From assembly GCA_030278955.1 (NCBI GenBank), contig JAOANR010000014.1, forward strand, positions 24,988,068-25,052,067: a stretch of DNA of 64,000 nucleotides, written 5' to 3'. This document shows positions 1-12,077 of this stretch, piece after piece. This DNA is from Hygrophila difformis (Eukaryota > Streptophyta > Magnoliopsida > Lamiales > Acanthaceae). Each line of letters begins with the position of its first letter. Positions within the stretch are counted from its first letter, which is position 1. A program made the position numbers and the translations under genes. The notes under the pieces are model-generated. The model was not told where the DNA came from. It made no database searches and was given only the letters and a program-made list of their open reading frames with translations.

Positions 1-710
1 TTCGGATCATCCGATCCTACATCTGGGGGATCCCAATCCAGGCATATTTCACTATCAACCAAGGAAAACAGGTAAACCCATCTATTTATAATAGAAAACT
101 CTTCAACCCTTCCACACTAGGACTCCCGATTTGTCACCTAGACCGACTCCAGGAGGGAACAGAGTATAGCACCTATACCAGACACTAAACCTGCTGAAAT
201 CACCCTTCAATCCCAATGCTAGGCTAAGCAAGCTTCTACCCTTGTGATAGCTACTCCACAAATTAAGTTCAAAACACTCAACAATCAATGAACATAGCTC
301 TAAGCATTTCCAAAAAATAAAACTTGCAAAGTGAAGAAATGCTAGCTAAGATCTAATAACTATCTCTATCAAGAACAAGAAAAGGTTACCCCTTGCTGAG
401 AAAAATAGCTTGATAGAAATACTCCTGAAGAACCTCATATTCTTCCCATTAATCCGCAGCCCTCAATTTCTCTAGATGTTTTCTCTGTTATACTCAAATG
501 TTACAGCCACCAAAATGATTGAGGCAGTACCCTAAAAACACGGAGGGCACGGATATCCAGGCCCATGGGCTGGGGAAAAAGCCCTAGACAGCTGTCACTC
601 CAATAGCTTTTGTCTTTTCTGCTCCAGGGGACATATCATGGATTTGGTTGTGTTCACATCCCTCCCACAACGATCATCTGCACAAGAGTTTTAAGCACAA
701 AAACCCAACA
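1..710 (-). repeat. 3' LTR of copia element A (partial)
   Basis: Matches 8110-8819 base for base in length (710 bases). I counted about 16 differences by eye, roughly 2 percent. The first 130 bases seen in the other copy (7980-8109) lie before the window start. The LTR ends in CA on the plus strand (TG at its 5' end on the element strand). Confidence 0.95.
83..90 (-). promoter_or_regulatory. LTR TATA box (3' LTR copy)
   Basis: TATAAATA on the element strand, about 620 bases into the LTR, suitably placed for the U3/R border. The equivalent bases of the 5' LTR (8192-8199) read TGTAAACA, so the copy that should drive the element has lost the box. Confidence 0.55.
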
Positions 711-722
711 ATCTCCCCCTTT
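711..722 (-). other. Polypurine tract of element A
   Basis: On the element strand, AAAGGGGGAGAT directly precedes the LTR start TGTTGGG. This is the plus-strand DNA primer site expected just upstream of a 3' LTR. Confidence 0.85.
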
Positions 723-1104
723 GTGGGATGATCGTTCAAAACAAAACATGGGATGCAGAACCAACAATTACAGCAAATCAAATCATGAATACAGGGAATC
801 ATAATCATGCAAATAATCAGAAAAGCAAATCACCATATTCCAATACCCCCCAACAGTCATTCAACACTAAGTCCCCAGACCATCCAGACAACAGTAATAT
901 GCAGATCAAGTAAAGCAAGTCTGTCCAGCAGACAACAATACCAACAAACAATTTAGTCAACATGCAGCAAAATATAAAAAGAAAGTACCAGCAAAGTACC
1001 AGAAACACAGTTTGCAACAGTTCAAAAAGATGTGTCAAGGCAGTTAACACAACCTGTCTCCAGCATCAGCCATCCATCCCATGATTCTCCCCCTTTTTGA
1101 ATGA
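723..1104 (-). other. Noncoding 3' internal region of element A
   Basis: About 380 bases between the extra ORF and the polypurine tract. AT-rich, with no convincing ORF or structure seen. It probably forms the 3' untranslated part of the element transcript. Confidence 0.5.
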
Positions 1105-2667
1105 TCAATCAGAGTCAGTCTCCTCAGAATCAGATTGAGGATCAGGTTCATCAAAGGATCTAGGAAATAACAAAGTCAGCCTATGGAGCCGTCGCTTGAG
1201 CCCAAGCATGTCCTGGCTCATGGAATTCAGCTTCAGATTAATGGCATTCATCTCCTCCTTCATATGTTGTACCAACTCATCACCTGCCTTGGGAGGTCCA
1301 AACTTGAAGTCATTGTGAAATGTAGACAGATTTGGAGCAGGTTTATGTTTTCGAATCTTAATAGAAGACTCCCCCTGCAAAGCAGCTATGCCCTGTTTCT
1401 CACAAAACAAAGAGATTAATCCAGGAAATGGCAACAAGGTGCTCTTATCAATTTTGGAGCTAGCAAAGTCCACCATCTTTTCCAGGACAATCCAACAATA
1501 ATTGACAATCTCAGGGCAGTGATCAATCGAGTACAGAAGCTTTCCCATGACTGTGCTAAGTTGGGAGTTGTTCGAAGTAGGAAACACATTAGCAGCACAT
1601 AATTTGAACAGACAAGAATACTTCATGGTTAACTCAGAGGGAATCACACCAGATCTACCAAAAGAAGTCTTCTTCTTATTGGATATCTCAAAGGCAATTC
1701 TATCAACAGGCTCATTCATCAAATCAAAAGGATCAGATATATCCTCAAACAGTGGTAGTGTCAACAACTCATTCACAACGTTAGGAGAGAAATCAAGTAA
1801 CTTTCCTCTAACATAGACTTTGCAGAACCAGGGGGATGCAGGGTCAAGCAAATCAGGACTCAAATTGGCATAAAATTCTCGGACTAAGACAGGATTATAC
1901 CACTTCAATTTTGAAGACCTAAAACTGAGATGCTTGTTATGTAAATATTCAACATACCCGACATCTTTGTACAAAGAATGAGTGAACCTTTCTTCTTCAA
2001 TTAAAGCCCTTTCCCTGAGTTTGGATTCCTCAAAATTCTTAGCATTTTCAGTGAAGAACTTCTATGAGAATGCATCAGATTCCTTCAAAGTGGGAATCTC
2101 CTTCTGTTTGGGTTTCTTGCTCCGTTTGCTCTTCCTAGCAGGCTTGCTGAAAGGTGCTGCTGCTGGTGCCTTTCTCTTGGGAGCACGAGATCGTAAGATC
2201 CTCAGAATCTCGACCAAGGTAGCAGTTTTTTCATCAATATCGGCTGAGGTCAGTGGGACTTCTCGAGGTTGTGGACCAGAGGTGCCAACATCAACAGGAT
2301 CTCCAAAAGGCACTTTGGTGGGGGTTTCTCCTTCAACATTTGGGGGCGAAGAATCTTGAGGCCCAGACCCACCATTTCCACCAGCATTAACTCCCTCTTC
2401 CACAGACGGGCATGGAGAGTTCAAATCAGGAACATTAGCAGCAAAGTCATCACCCTTGGACTGAGCAGTGTCACTCTCCTTCTCTTGATCAGCCATAAAG
2501 TCATCAGTGGCACGCTCAATCGATTCTTGAGCATCCTGAAATTGCTCAGACTCAGAAACCTCTTTCTGACGCGCCCTATACTCCGAATCATCAACGGCAA
2601 GAGGTTCGGCATCAACAGGGTCGCCGGGAATGTCATCGAACGGATTATGTTGAGATGAGGAAGCCAT
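1105..2667 (-). pseudogene. Extra sense ORF after pol of element A: plant transposon-associated domain protein, one stop
   Basis: About 520 codons starting at MASSSQHNPFDD (ATG at 2665-2667), interrupted once by an in-frame TAG at 2062-2064; both halves are in the same frame. The N-terminal part is acidic and disordered with a basic patch (RAPKRKAP, RKSKRSKKPKQ). The C-terminal part has the motifs VREFYANL, a VRGK segment, and a P-x-LI-x2-FCEKQG block, as in the family annotated as 'putative plant transposon protein domain'. A short coiled coil and acidic tail close it. It occupies the env-like position of SIRE elements but shows no signal peptide or membrane segment. Its function is unknown. 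It is homologous to the last ORF of the Athila-like element D (58829-61003). Confidence 0.8.
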
Positions 2668-2955
2668 TTTTCGAAAGTTATGGATAGAAACTGATTTTTG
2701 TGAATGATAAAACTGAGAGCTGGAGGACGAGAGCAAGAATAAAATGGGGAAAACGCAGAGACGGTTTTCAAAAAGCAGGAAGGACACCTGCCATAAAGCT
2801 GCCGGTTACCCCAAGTAGTAACTGCCACGTGTCCACTACTCCCCCTCAATTCTTCATACGCCAATTCATCCTATCCGGTCACCTCTCCTTCCTGTAGGTA
2901 AGTGGGCCATTTTTTTAATAAAACAAAGAAGACCAGGCCCACCACCTAGAACTTC

Positions 2956-4625
2956 TCAATCCAGAAGACAAAGGCCCAAGCCTCTCCTCAACTCTTCAAA
3001 TCTGTTAGAGTCAAGAGGCTTAGTTAAGATGGCCGCCAGTTGTGCACATGACGCAATGTGTACTATCTCACAAATTTTGTCTTCCACCAAATCCCTTATA
3101 AAATGAAATCTGATATCAATATGCTTACTTCGGCTGTGATTCACTGGATTTTTGCTGATGTTGATTGCACTGGTGTTGTCACAATGCACCACAAAATTAT
3201 CTTTGAGAATACCATAATCCAGTAGCATTTGTCTCATCCATATAAGTTGAGTACAACAATGAGCAGCCGCAATATACTCTGCCTCAGCTGTAGAAAGTGC
3301 GACCACACTTTGTTTCTTAGAATACCAGCTCACAAGGTTATTACCAACATAAAAGCATCCTCCAGTGGTCGATTTTCTGTCATCCAAACTTCCAGCCAAT
3401 CAGAGTCAGTATAGCCTGTAAGGTCGTTGTCAGCACATCGTGAATACCACAGACCCAACTTCTGTGTGCCTTTAATGTACCTCAATATCCTCTTAACAGC
3501 TTTTAAATGTGACTCTTTTGGAGCAGACTGAAATCGAGCACACAATCCAACACTGAAGCTAATATCAGGTCTACTTGCAGTTAGATACAAGAGACTACCA
3601 ATCATACTCCGATAAAGTTTTTGATCAACTGGAGTGCCAGATTCATCTTTAGACATCTTCTCATGTTGTCCCAATGGAGTCCTCAACACTTTACTGTCCT
3701 CCATCTTAAACTTCTTGAGCATGTTCCCAACATACTTTTCTTGATTCAAAAATATGCCCTTCTCAGATTGCTTGACTTGAAGTCCAAGGAAATATGTAAG
3801 TTCGCCCATCATGCTCATCTCAAACTCAGTTTGCATAGAATGTACAAACTCATCTCTTAAAGCTTCTGAAGTGGATCCAAATACTATATCGTCTACATAA
3901 ATCTGAGCCACAAGTAGATGGTTGTGTTTCCGCTGTACAAACAAAGTCTTGTCGACTGTTCCTCTTGTGTACCTCTTCTTTAAAAGATAAGAAGACAATC
4001 TCTCGTACCAAGCACGTGCTGCTTGCTTAAGACCATATAAAGCCCTTTTCACTCTGTAAACATGATTTGGAAAGTCTGGACTCTCAAATCCAACTGGCTG
4101 AGATACATAGATTTCCTCCTTGATTGTTCCATTAAGAAAGGCAGTCTTAATGTGCATCTGAAATAGTTTGAATCCAAGAGAACATGCCACGGCCAATAAT
4201 AAGCGAACAGCCTCAATCCTTGCAACAGGTGCAAAAGTCTCTTCATAATCTAGCCCTTCGATTTGAGTAAATCCTTGAGCTACCAAACGAGCTTTGTTTC
4301 TGACAACTACACCTTTCTCATCAGTCTTGTTTCTGAACACCCATTTTGTTCCAATAATATTGGTGTCTGGATGTTGTGGCAACAACTCCCATACATCATT
4401 CCTCTTAAATTGCAACAATTCATCTTGCATGGCGGCTATCCACAATTCATCTTTTAGAGCTTCCGTAGCATTCTTAGGTTCAACTTGAGAAACAAAACAG
4501 CTCATAACATAAAAAGAAAGACTTGCCAGTTCAGTGTAGTCAATTTGTTGCTGTTGTTGACTCATAGTCTGTCTTGGTGCTTTGGGATCACCAATGATAT
4601 CATCTTGTGAATGGTGCTTAAACAC
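2956..4625 (-). pseudogene. Copia reverse transcriptase-RNase H (element A), broken
   Basis: The RT part (3330-4625) carries the copia landmarks: TKWVFRNK, KARLVAQGF, an AFLNG block, ALYGLKQA, the catalytic YVDD (residue about 244) and a YRSMIGSLLYL thumb region. RNase H follows in another frame (2956-3399) with DDRKSTTGG, STAEAEYIA and CDNTSAI. The frame break is near 3390. Two catalytic positions look lost. The motif-A aspartate reads His (QMHIKTAFLNG, codon 4152-4154). The final RNase H aspartate in the LADI-type motif reads Ala (LAAILTKPL, codon 3031-3033). Another frameshift near 4620 separates it from integrase. The copy is inactive. Confidence 0.92.
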
Positions 4626-6121
4626 CCTTGGTCCTTCGGTCCTCTTCTCCTATGAGCATCAGGTTGCACAGGTGGTTGTACCTCAGGTGTATCATCGTCA
4701 GATACTACAACAGGTTCGGTAGCAGAAACATCTGGTTGAACGTGTTGTCGTGGCTGAGTAGTACACACAATGTCATCATCAGCATGACTTTGAGGTCTCA
4801 CCACAGGCATAACATCATCATCATCTCTCACAACTGGTCTATCATCAAAGACAATATTCATAGACTCAATGACTTTCTTTGTTCTGTTGTTGTAAATTCT
4901 GTAAGCTCTTGAGTTAGTAGAATAGCCAAGAAAGATCCCTTCATCAGACTTTGAGTCAAATTTCCCAAGAGGCATTCGATCATTCAGCACGTAGCAAGTA
5001 GTGCCAAACACATGAAAATAAGATACATTTGGAGTTCTTCCTCTCCAAATCTCATAGGGTGTGTTCTTTGTATGAGGTCTGAAGAACACCCTATTAATGA
5101 TGTAGCAAGCTGTATGAACCGATTCAGCCCAAAATTCCTTCTTCAATATGCTAGCATGCAACATAGATCTAGCCATCTCTTGTAGAGTTCTATTCTTACG
5201 CTCTACAACCCCATTCTGCTGTGGAGTCTTTGGGGATGAGAATTCATGGGAAATTCCATGGTTGTGGCAGTGTTGTTCAAACAACCTATTCTCAAACTCC
5301 ATTCCATGATCGGTTCTGATGCGAGCAATCTTAGAATCTTTCTCGGCCATAAGCTTCAAAGCAAGCTTCTCATAGACAGCAAATGTTTCATCCTTAGTTC
5401 TCAGAAAATCTACCCATGTATATCTTGAGTAATCATCTATACACACAAAGATGTACCTTTTCCCACTAAGACTTGGAACTTCGGTTGGCCCCATCAAATC
5501 CATATGTAATAATTCCAAGCATCTTGTAGTTTGAACTTGATCAGTAAGTTTGTGTGAAGCATGAATCTGCTTGCCCTTTGCACAATCTCCACAAACAATA
5601 TTCTTCACAACTGGTAGTTTCGGCATCCCACGCACAACACCAGAATTACTGATTCTAACAAGAGACTTGTAATTCATATGACCACACTTCCTATGCCAAA
5701 GCTGCATTTCATCCATATGTGTAGACATAGCCAAGCTATATCTATCTTTCAGTGTATAGCAGTTGTTCTTGGATCTACCACCCATCATAACACATTTCTT
5801 ACCCTCATTCAAGACTTTACATGACTCTTTTGTGAATCCCACAAAGTGATCATCATCACAAAGTCGGTTAATTGAAATAAGATTGGTTGTAAGCCCAGAG
5901 ACATAATATACCTTGGAGAGTATAGACAGATTTTCATCTTGAAGTGTTCCATAGCCAGAAATCCTCTTCTTCACTCCATCACCAAAGATAACTTCACCAC
6001 AGTCTTCTCTAATGAATGTCTTAAACAGCTTCTTGTTTCCAGTCATGTGGCGTGGGCAACCACTGTCAAAGTACCACTTCTTGCTGGATGACACTGCTTT
6101 CTGAAGTGAAAGAATCACCAA
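4562..6121 (-). pseudogene. Copia protease-integrase (element A)
   Basis: Begins with the aspartic protease motif WYFDSGC (residue about 19). The integrase zinc-binding HHCC module follows (LWHRKCGH near 139, then CGDCAKGKQ). The integrase core keeps all three catalytic acids: D in HMDLMGP (about 207), D in TDHGMEF (about 268), and E in GVVERKNR (about 306). It is in the same frame as gag, separated only by a TAA at 6125-6127; whether that stop is natural or decay cannot be told here. The downstream end runs into a frameshift near 4620, where RT continues in another frame. Confidence 0.92.
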
Positions 6122-6124
6122 ACA

Positions 6125-7925
6125 TTAAGCTCGAATTTTATTAGGCATCCACTCCCTTTTGAACTTGATGCGCTTCTGTAGTTCCTCTGTAGGCCACACA
6201 ATGGGTTTACCACGTAGTATATCTCGCACCAGTATATTGCAAGTGTCAACACTGTGTCTAGGAAATTTGCAATATTCACAACAACGTTGAACTTTAACTG
6301 GGCAGTCATCAACATCCATGTTAAGACCACTATTATCAACAACCTTCTTGACAGGAGCAGCTTGTAACATTCCACCTTTCACAAATTTCCTTGTTGGGGT
6401 CGAAGTAGAAGCTTTTCCTTTATGATAGCCAATTCCAGTAAGATCTGTAGATGCTTTCCCATTGCATATCATCTCATCTAACTTCTCCTTATTCTTCATC
6501 ATGGCATCATAATGATTGACTTTAGTTAACAACTCAAGATTAATAGACATGAGAGTTCTCTTTTCTTCATCTAGACTCACTAAAGAGCTTGTAAGATCAG
6601 CTATTTTACTTTTCAATTTCTGAATTTCTTCATCTTTAACTTCACAGGCAGCACTGAGATCGTCAACTTTAACCAAGAGTTTTTTATTCTCACCAAGTGC
6701 ACATTTGTGATCCTCCTTTAGCTCAACAAAGGCTTCTGCCAGCTCATCAAATTCCAGATCTTTTCCTTCTTCTTCTTTATCCTCATCAGAGGTGGATGAG
6801 TTTGAGGCATTATCCTCACCATGAGCAGTAAAGGCAATCTCACCATCTTCTGACTCTTCTTCACTATGTTGTGCCTCTGATGTGTCACTGACCTCATCAT
6901 CACTGAGAGTTGCATTTAGCGCTTTTCTTTCTCTCCTTTTAGCAGTGGGACATTCTGACTTCTTGTACCCAATATCTCCACAATCATAACAATGGAGTTC
7001 CCTAAATGATTCAGGTAGATCAGAAAGAATAATTTTTCTGGTCTTTTTCTGTTCATTGCTTGAGGAACTGCTTTTGTAAGGTTGTTTCTCTGTTGTGCGC
7101 TCCCTGCCCTTAGCACGATCAAATTTGCCTTTACCAAAAGACTTAGCTCTTTTGTTCTGCAAGATTCTGGACAGCTTCTTAGACAAATAAGCCTTCTCTT
7201 CTTCAGAAATACCATCACCTTCTTCAACTTTGAATGCAAGTGCCTTGGATTGGGTTTCATTTTTCTCCAAGTGGATCATCTCATAAGTCCTCAGAATACC
7301 AATAAGATTATCAAGTGACATGGTCTTAATCTTGTCCATTTCTTCAAGAGCAGAAATCTTAGAAGAATATTTCTCAGAAACTGTTCGAAGCATTTTCCTC
7401 ACAATAATGTTGTTATCATATTTTAATCCAAGGAGGTGTGCTTGATTAACCAAATCCTTGAATCTTTCAACATAGGAAGTAATGCTTTCATCATCTTGCA
7501 TCTCCATTCTGTCAAAGGCAGATTCAATACGTTGTAGCTTGGTTGAGCGCACATTATCAGATCCTTCATGTGCATTAGAAAGTGAAGTCCAGGCTTCATA
7601 AGCAGTGGAGCATGTCGAGATCATCTTATATTGTCCTTCATCGACAGCACTAAATATAGCATTAAGAGCAGATGCATTTCCTTGAAAAAAGTGCTTTCTC
7701 CTTAACAGAGTATTCCTCATATGGTGTAGGCTCATAGGTGACAATAGCTTGTTCACCAGCTCCAGCTCTGATTTCCTTCACTGGTTCCTTATACTCAGTC
7801 AGCACAGCTTTCCATGATTCTGGACCAAGAGATTTCAGAAAGATCAGCATCCTATTCTTCCAATAGCAATAGTTTAAACCATCAAACAGGTGAGGCCTTG
7901 TAGTAGAGAATCCTTCACGATTCAT
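6125..7925 (-). pseudogene. Copia gag (element A), frameshifted
   Basis: The likely start is ATG at 7923-7925 (MNREGFSTTRPHLFDG), about 40 bases past the primer site. The capsid region has the plant copia gag pattern (HLFDGLNYCYWKNRM, then ALNAIFSAV and VRKMLRTVSEKY). A frameshift in a run of six T (plus-strand A run at 7685-7690) breaks it near residue 80. A Lys/Arg-rich middle is followed by a zinc knuckle CX2CX4YX4C in which the usual His is Tyr (codon 6965-6967). An acidic coiled-coil stretch and a second, regular CX2CX4HX4C knuckle come near the C-terminus. The normal role is packaging RNA into virus-like particles in the cytoplasm. Confidence 0.9.
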
Positions 7926-7965
7926 CCTTAAAGATCGAGTTTGAAAAATACCAGAAAGAACTCCT

Positions 7966-7977
7966 GCTCTGATACCA
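7966..7977 (-). other. Primer binding site of element A (initiator Met-tRNA)
   Basis: TGGTATCAGAGC on the element strand, two bases after the LTR end at 7980. This is the complement of the plant initiator tRNA-Met 3' end, the usual copia primer. Confidence 0.95.
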
Positions 7978-7979
7978 AT

Positions 7980-8819
7980 TGACAGGTTCCGATAGAAGAA
8001 CACTGTAAATATGTGTTGTGCCCACAACTTGCACACAACCAAAAATAGATAGCAAGGCCAAGAACAGATTGCAGAATAAACAAAATAACACCAGTATTTG
8101 TTTACCCAGTTCGGATAATCCGATCCTACATCTGGGGGATCCCAATCCAGGCATATTTCACTATCAACCAAGGAAAACAGGTAAACCCATCTGTTTACAA
8201 TAGAAACCTTTTCAACCCTTCCACACTAGGACTCCCGATTTGTCACCTAGACCGACTCCAGGAGGGAACAGAGTATAGCACCTATACCAGACACTAAACC
8301 TGCTGAAATCACCCTTCAATCCCAATGCTAGGATAAGCAAGCTTCTACCCTTGTGATAGCTACTCCACAAATTAAGTTCAAAACACTCAACAATCAATGA
8401 ACATAGCTCTACGCATTTCCAAAAGATAAAACTTGCAAAGTGAAGAAATGCTAGCTAAGATCTAATAACTATCTCTATCAAGAACAAGAAAAGGTTACCC
8501 CTTGCTGAGAAAAATAGCTTGATAGAAATACTCATGAAGAACCTCATATTCTTCCCATTAATCCGCATCCCTCAATTTCTCTAGATGTTTTCTCTGTTAT
8601 ACTAAAATGTTACAGCCACCAAAATGATTGAGGCAGTACCCTAAAAACATGGAGGGCACGGATATCCAGGCCCATGGGATGGGGAAAAAGCCCTAGACAG
8701 CTGTCACTCCAACAGATTTTGTCTTTTCTGCTCCAGGGGACATATCATGGATTTGGTTGTGTTCACATCCCTCACACAACGATCATCTGCACAAGAGTTT
8801 TAAGCACAAAAACCCAACA
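7980..8819 (-). repeat. 5' LTR of copia element A (complete, 840 bp)
   Basis: Begins TGACAGG and ends CCAACA on the plus strand. 8110-8819 is duplicated at 1-710. The boundary is set by the primer site on the left and the return of virus-derived coding sequence on the right. Confidence 0.93.
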
Positions 8820-8825
8820 ACAACC

Positions 8826-9979
8826 TTTAGAAAGAGGATATTATCATAATCCAGCAATATTAGAAGTGACAAATGTAAGCCCTCGAGAATGGGGCTCACT
8901 AATTGCAAAATGGAAAAACATAGTTATGGCTGATTACATCAAAAACAAAATGATTATAATGATACGGCTGAATCAATGTATGGATATCTTAAAACCTATT
9001 TAGGAGAATTCGCACAGTCAATGTGGGAAGTATTTAAAAGAGACTATCCAATGGATTATCAAGACTTAATAGAAAGAGGACCAAATCCTTATAACTTTGT
9101 AAATAAAATATCAAGTCTAATAACGGGTGAAGATGGAAATTCAGGGTATATAACAACACAAATGGATGCCTTAATCCATCTAGACCAGATGCATTTAGAT
9201 GACTTGTATGGAGCAGTAGACTTTCTAAATGAATACGTCTATTATACAGGCTTAGCAGGAGGTGCTTTTAACCAAGAGTTAGGAGAAAAATTATTTATGA
9301 AAATACCAAGACCAATTGGTCAAGATATTCAAGATACATGGAATAAAATGGTTGACAAGAATCCTCAACAATGGACTATTAGTATGAGGGTTGTCCATGT
9401 AATAAAAATATTAAAAGATAAGTGTACAAATATAATTACACAAAAACAACTTAAGAAAACTGATTATACATTCTGTAAAAGGATATACACTCCTCAACGA
9501 TATGGTAGGCCAGAGCCATTAAGGAAAAAACCTAAATTCATAAAAAGAAAGAAGTATTTCATAAACAATCAAACAGCAGAAGACCTTTCTTAAAACAAAA
9601 ACATCACGTCAGAAAATATAATCCTAATAGAAATTATACAAAGAAACTTGCTTGTTTCACATGTGGTGATGAAAGCCATTTGGCAACAGCATGTCCTAAA
9701 AGAAAAAATCAACATTCTAGAGAGGCAATTCTTACAGAATGTATACAACAAGATATATTAGATGTAGACTCGGATGTTTCTGAGACTGAAACAATATATA
9801 GTATAGTAACAATAGAAGAAAATGTTATAGAAGAACAAGAGGATAATGACCCCTATGAATTGATTAATATGCTTGCAAATGAAAACTCGTATAATGGTAT
9901 CACATATAAACAATATATGATGCCATATGAAATTGAGTATATGATGAGGGAAATTAATGAATGCGAAAACCATAATTAG
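8826..9979 (+). pseudogene. Pararetrovirus coat-protein-like region with zinc knuckle
   Basis: The longest open part is 8976-9593, preceded by related sequence in another frame from 8826 and followed by 9680-9979. It resembles the capsid part of a Caulimoviridae polyprotein: a helical, aromatic-rich core and a basic stretch (KKPKFIKRKKY). Next comes a CX2CX4HX4C zinc knuckle at 9653-9694 in the following frame, then an acidic tail. At least two frame breaks and a stop near 9591 interrupt it. The normal role is to encapsidate the DNA genome. The 5' part is missing, as copia element A ends at 8819. Confidence 0.75.
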
Positions 9980-10009
9980 CTTTTCAGGGTAGGTACAGAT
10001 TCCACACCT

Positions 10010-10098
10010 TGTATAAAATGCTTTTATTATCCATCAAGAAAACTAAGAGCTAGATGTACACAATGTCATAGAAATATGCCAAATATGCTTGGCAAGAC
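10010..10098 (+). pseudogene. Second Cys motif of the virus polyprotein (badnavirus type)
   Basis: Cysteine spacing fits CX2CX11CX2CX4CX2C, with the last CX2C in a different frame because of a small indel near 10070. This arrangement downstream of the coat-protein zinc knuckle is known from badnaviruses and is the best clue to the lineage. Confidence 0.6.
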
Positions 10099-10140
10099 AT
10101 TATAAAACCAAATTTCCCAAAGAAATGCCAATAACAAAAA

Positions 10141-11181
10141 TTGATGATAATTACATTCATCACAAAAAGAATAGATATAATCGAAAGAAAACTTTTTGAT
10201 TTACAAGGTATGATGAATCTTAAAGAATTGAAAACTAGAATTGAAAACATAGAAGAAATCCTAGAAGAATATAATATGTTAAGTCCTAAAAATACGGAAA
10301 ATAAAGGAAAAGAAGTTCCTGAAGAAGAATCTAATAATGAACAAAATCCTCGTACAGAGTACATGTTAGCACAAAACCCTGAGTACATACCTGTGTGCCA
10401 AGATCCTTCATCATTAACTACATTAAGGGTACCAATAATCTTTAAATTAAGAGAATTGGTATTCCGTACTAATGCAATAATCGATACAGGATGTACTAGA
10501 ATAATAATAATAAATGAGAAACTTATCCCAGAACATCTACAGAAAAACTTAGCAAAACCCATTAAATCAGAATTGATGGATGGAAGGATCTCATATACAA
10601 CAAAACAACCTATTTCAGGTGGACAGATATTCTTTGAAACCAATTGTGGAATATCAGAACCCTATGGAGTTCCAGATAATTCATATATAAAAGACTTAGT
10701 AATAAATGCAGATGTAATCTTAGGATTACAATTATTCTTACAAAATAATGGAGGATTGTTTATTACAAAAGATTATATCCAAATTGTTGAAAAAGCAACT
10801 TTGGCAATGTTTGCACCTAGTATTAGTAATGCGGGAACCAAGCTTTTAACAACATCAGAATTGCAAGAGAAGCGTGGTGGAGCCCCTACTAATACAAAAA
10901 CAAAAAATAAAAAACTTTTAAAAGACAAAGATATTGAAAATTGTAAATGCAAAATAAAAGGAGCATGTAAAGAAAACATACAAATTACAGAGTTTGAAGA
11001 AGAATATATTCCTGAAACTCCAAAACTGAAAAAATTAATAAGTATAACTAGATTTAAGCCTGAAGAAACCATAACAAAATGGATTGAGAGGTTAGAAAAA
11101 TCCCAAATTATTGGAGATAACATCCAGAAATATTGGGAAAAAGATGGAACAATATGCAAGCTTGAAATAATAAATCCATAA
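10141..11181 (+). pseudogene. Pararetrovirus aspartic protease region
   Basis: 346 codons in one frame, closed by a TAA that is in frame with the RT segment that follows. A coiled-coil lead (KELKTRIENIEEILEEY) precedes a retropepsin-like domain with the active-site motif IIDTGCT at about residue 116, and NADVILGLQLFL, the usual second protease landmark. The C-terminal part links to RT. In the virus this protease would process the polyprotein. The stop at 11179-11181 separates it from RT. Confidence 0.78.
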
Positions 11182-11802
11182 TTGAGAATCTCAACTGCAG
11201 AAATAAATCCTACAAATCTGGATATAGCAGATTTCAAAATGCATATTGATGAATTAAAAGCTTTAAAAGTAATTAGAGAATCAAACTCCAGACATAGGTC
11301 TGCGGCTTTTATTGTAAGAAAACATTCTGAAATTGTAAGAGGAAAATCAAGAATGGTCATTAATTATAAAAGACTTAATGACAATACAAAAGATTTTGCT
11401 TACAATATACCAGATAAAACAGTCTTAATAAATATGATTCAAGACTCAAAGGTGTATAGTAAATTTGATTGTAAGTCAGGATTTTGGCAAGTAAAAATGC
11501 ATCATGAGTCAGTCGAATGGACTGTATTCACATGTCCAGAAGGTTTATTTGAATGGTTAGTAATGCCATTTGGACTAAAGAATGCACCAGCTATATTTCA
11601 ACAAAAAATGGATAAAATATTTAAATCATACCAAAAATTTGTTTTGGTATACATTGATGACATTCTAGTATTTTCAAAAAATAGTACTGAACATATGAGT
11701 CACCTCGACACAGTGTTTAGGTTATTTGAAAAACATGGAATAATCATCTCAAAGAAAAAGATGGAAATTAATAAAACTAAAATAGCATTCCTTGGGGCAT
11801 AA
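11182..11802 (+). pseudogene. Pararetrovirus reverse transcriptase segment
   Basis: 206 codons with the RT core: SRMVINYKRLN, the KFDCKSGFWQV palm motif with its catalytic Asp, VMPFGLKNAP, and the catalytic YIDD at about 11650-11661 (VYIDDILVF). A TAA at 11800-11802 truncates it; similarity continues with further stops to about 12077. In the virus this enzyme copies pregenomic RNA to DNA. The segment is in frame with the protease ORF upstream, separated by one stop. Confidence 0.9.
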
Positions 11803-12077
11803 ATTGGAGAAGGAAAAATAAAACTCCAAGATCATATTGCTAAAAAGGCTATTGAATTTCCTGATAAAATGGAAGATACAAAACTATTACAATAATTTTT
11901 GGGATTGGTTAATTATGCTCGACCATATATTAAAAACTTATCTTCATTAACAGGATCATTATATAATAAACTAGGAAAAAAATGGTCAAAGGTATTTTAA
12001 CCAAGAAGATATAAAAAATGTACAAAAGATTAAAGAAGCATTAAAAACACTTCCAGAATTGGTATTGCCAGAAGATA

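Larger units (their letters stand above)
1..8819 (-). mobile_element. Copia element A (SIRE-like LTR retrotransposon), left end cut by window
   Basis: A Ty1/copia retrotransposon read on the minus strand: 5' LTR at 7980-8819, initiator-Met primer site, gag, protease-integrase, RT-RNase H, an extra ORF, polypurine tract, then the 3' LTR at 1-710. The order protease, integrase, RT, RNase H defines copia. The long gag with zinc knuckles and a sense ORF after pol fit the SIRE/Maximus lineage, which is inferred from protein motifs. Frameshifts, stops and lost catalytic residues make this copy non-autonomous. Its right end abuts coat-protein-like sequence of the endogenous virus, so it probably inserted into that virus copy. 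The left flank and target duplication lie outside the window. Confidence 0.93.

Noticed and set aside
8974..9600. Treating the coat-protein-like ORF as a free-standing host gene
   Set aside because: It is followed in order by a zinc knuckle, protease, RT and RNase H of viral type, so it is part of a pararetroviral polyprotein.
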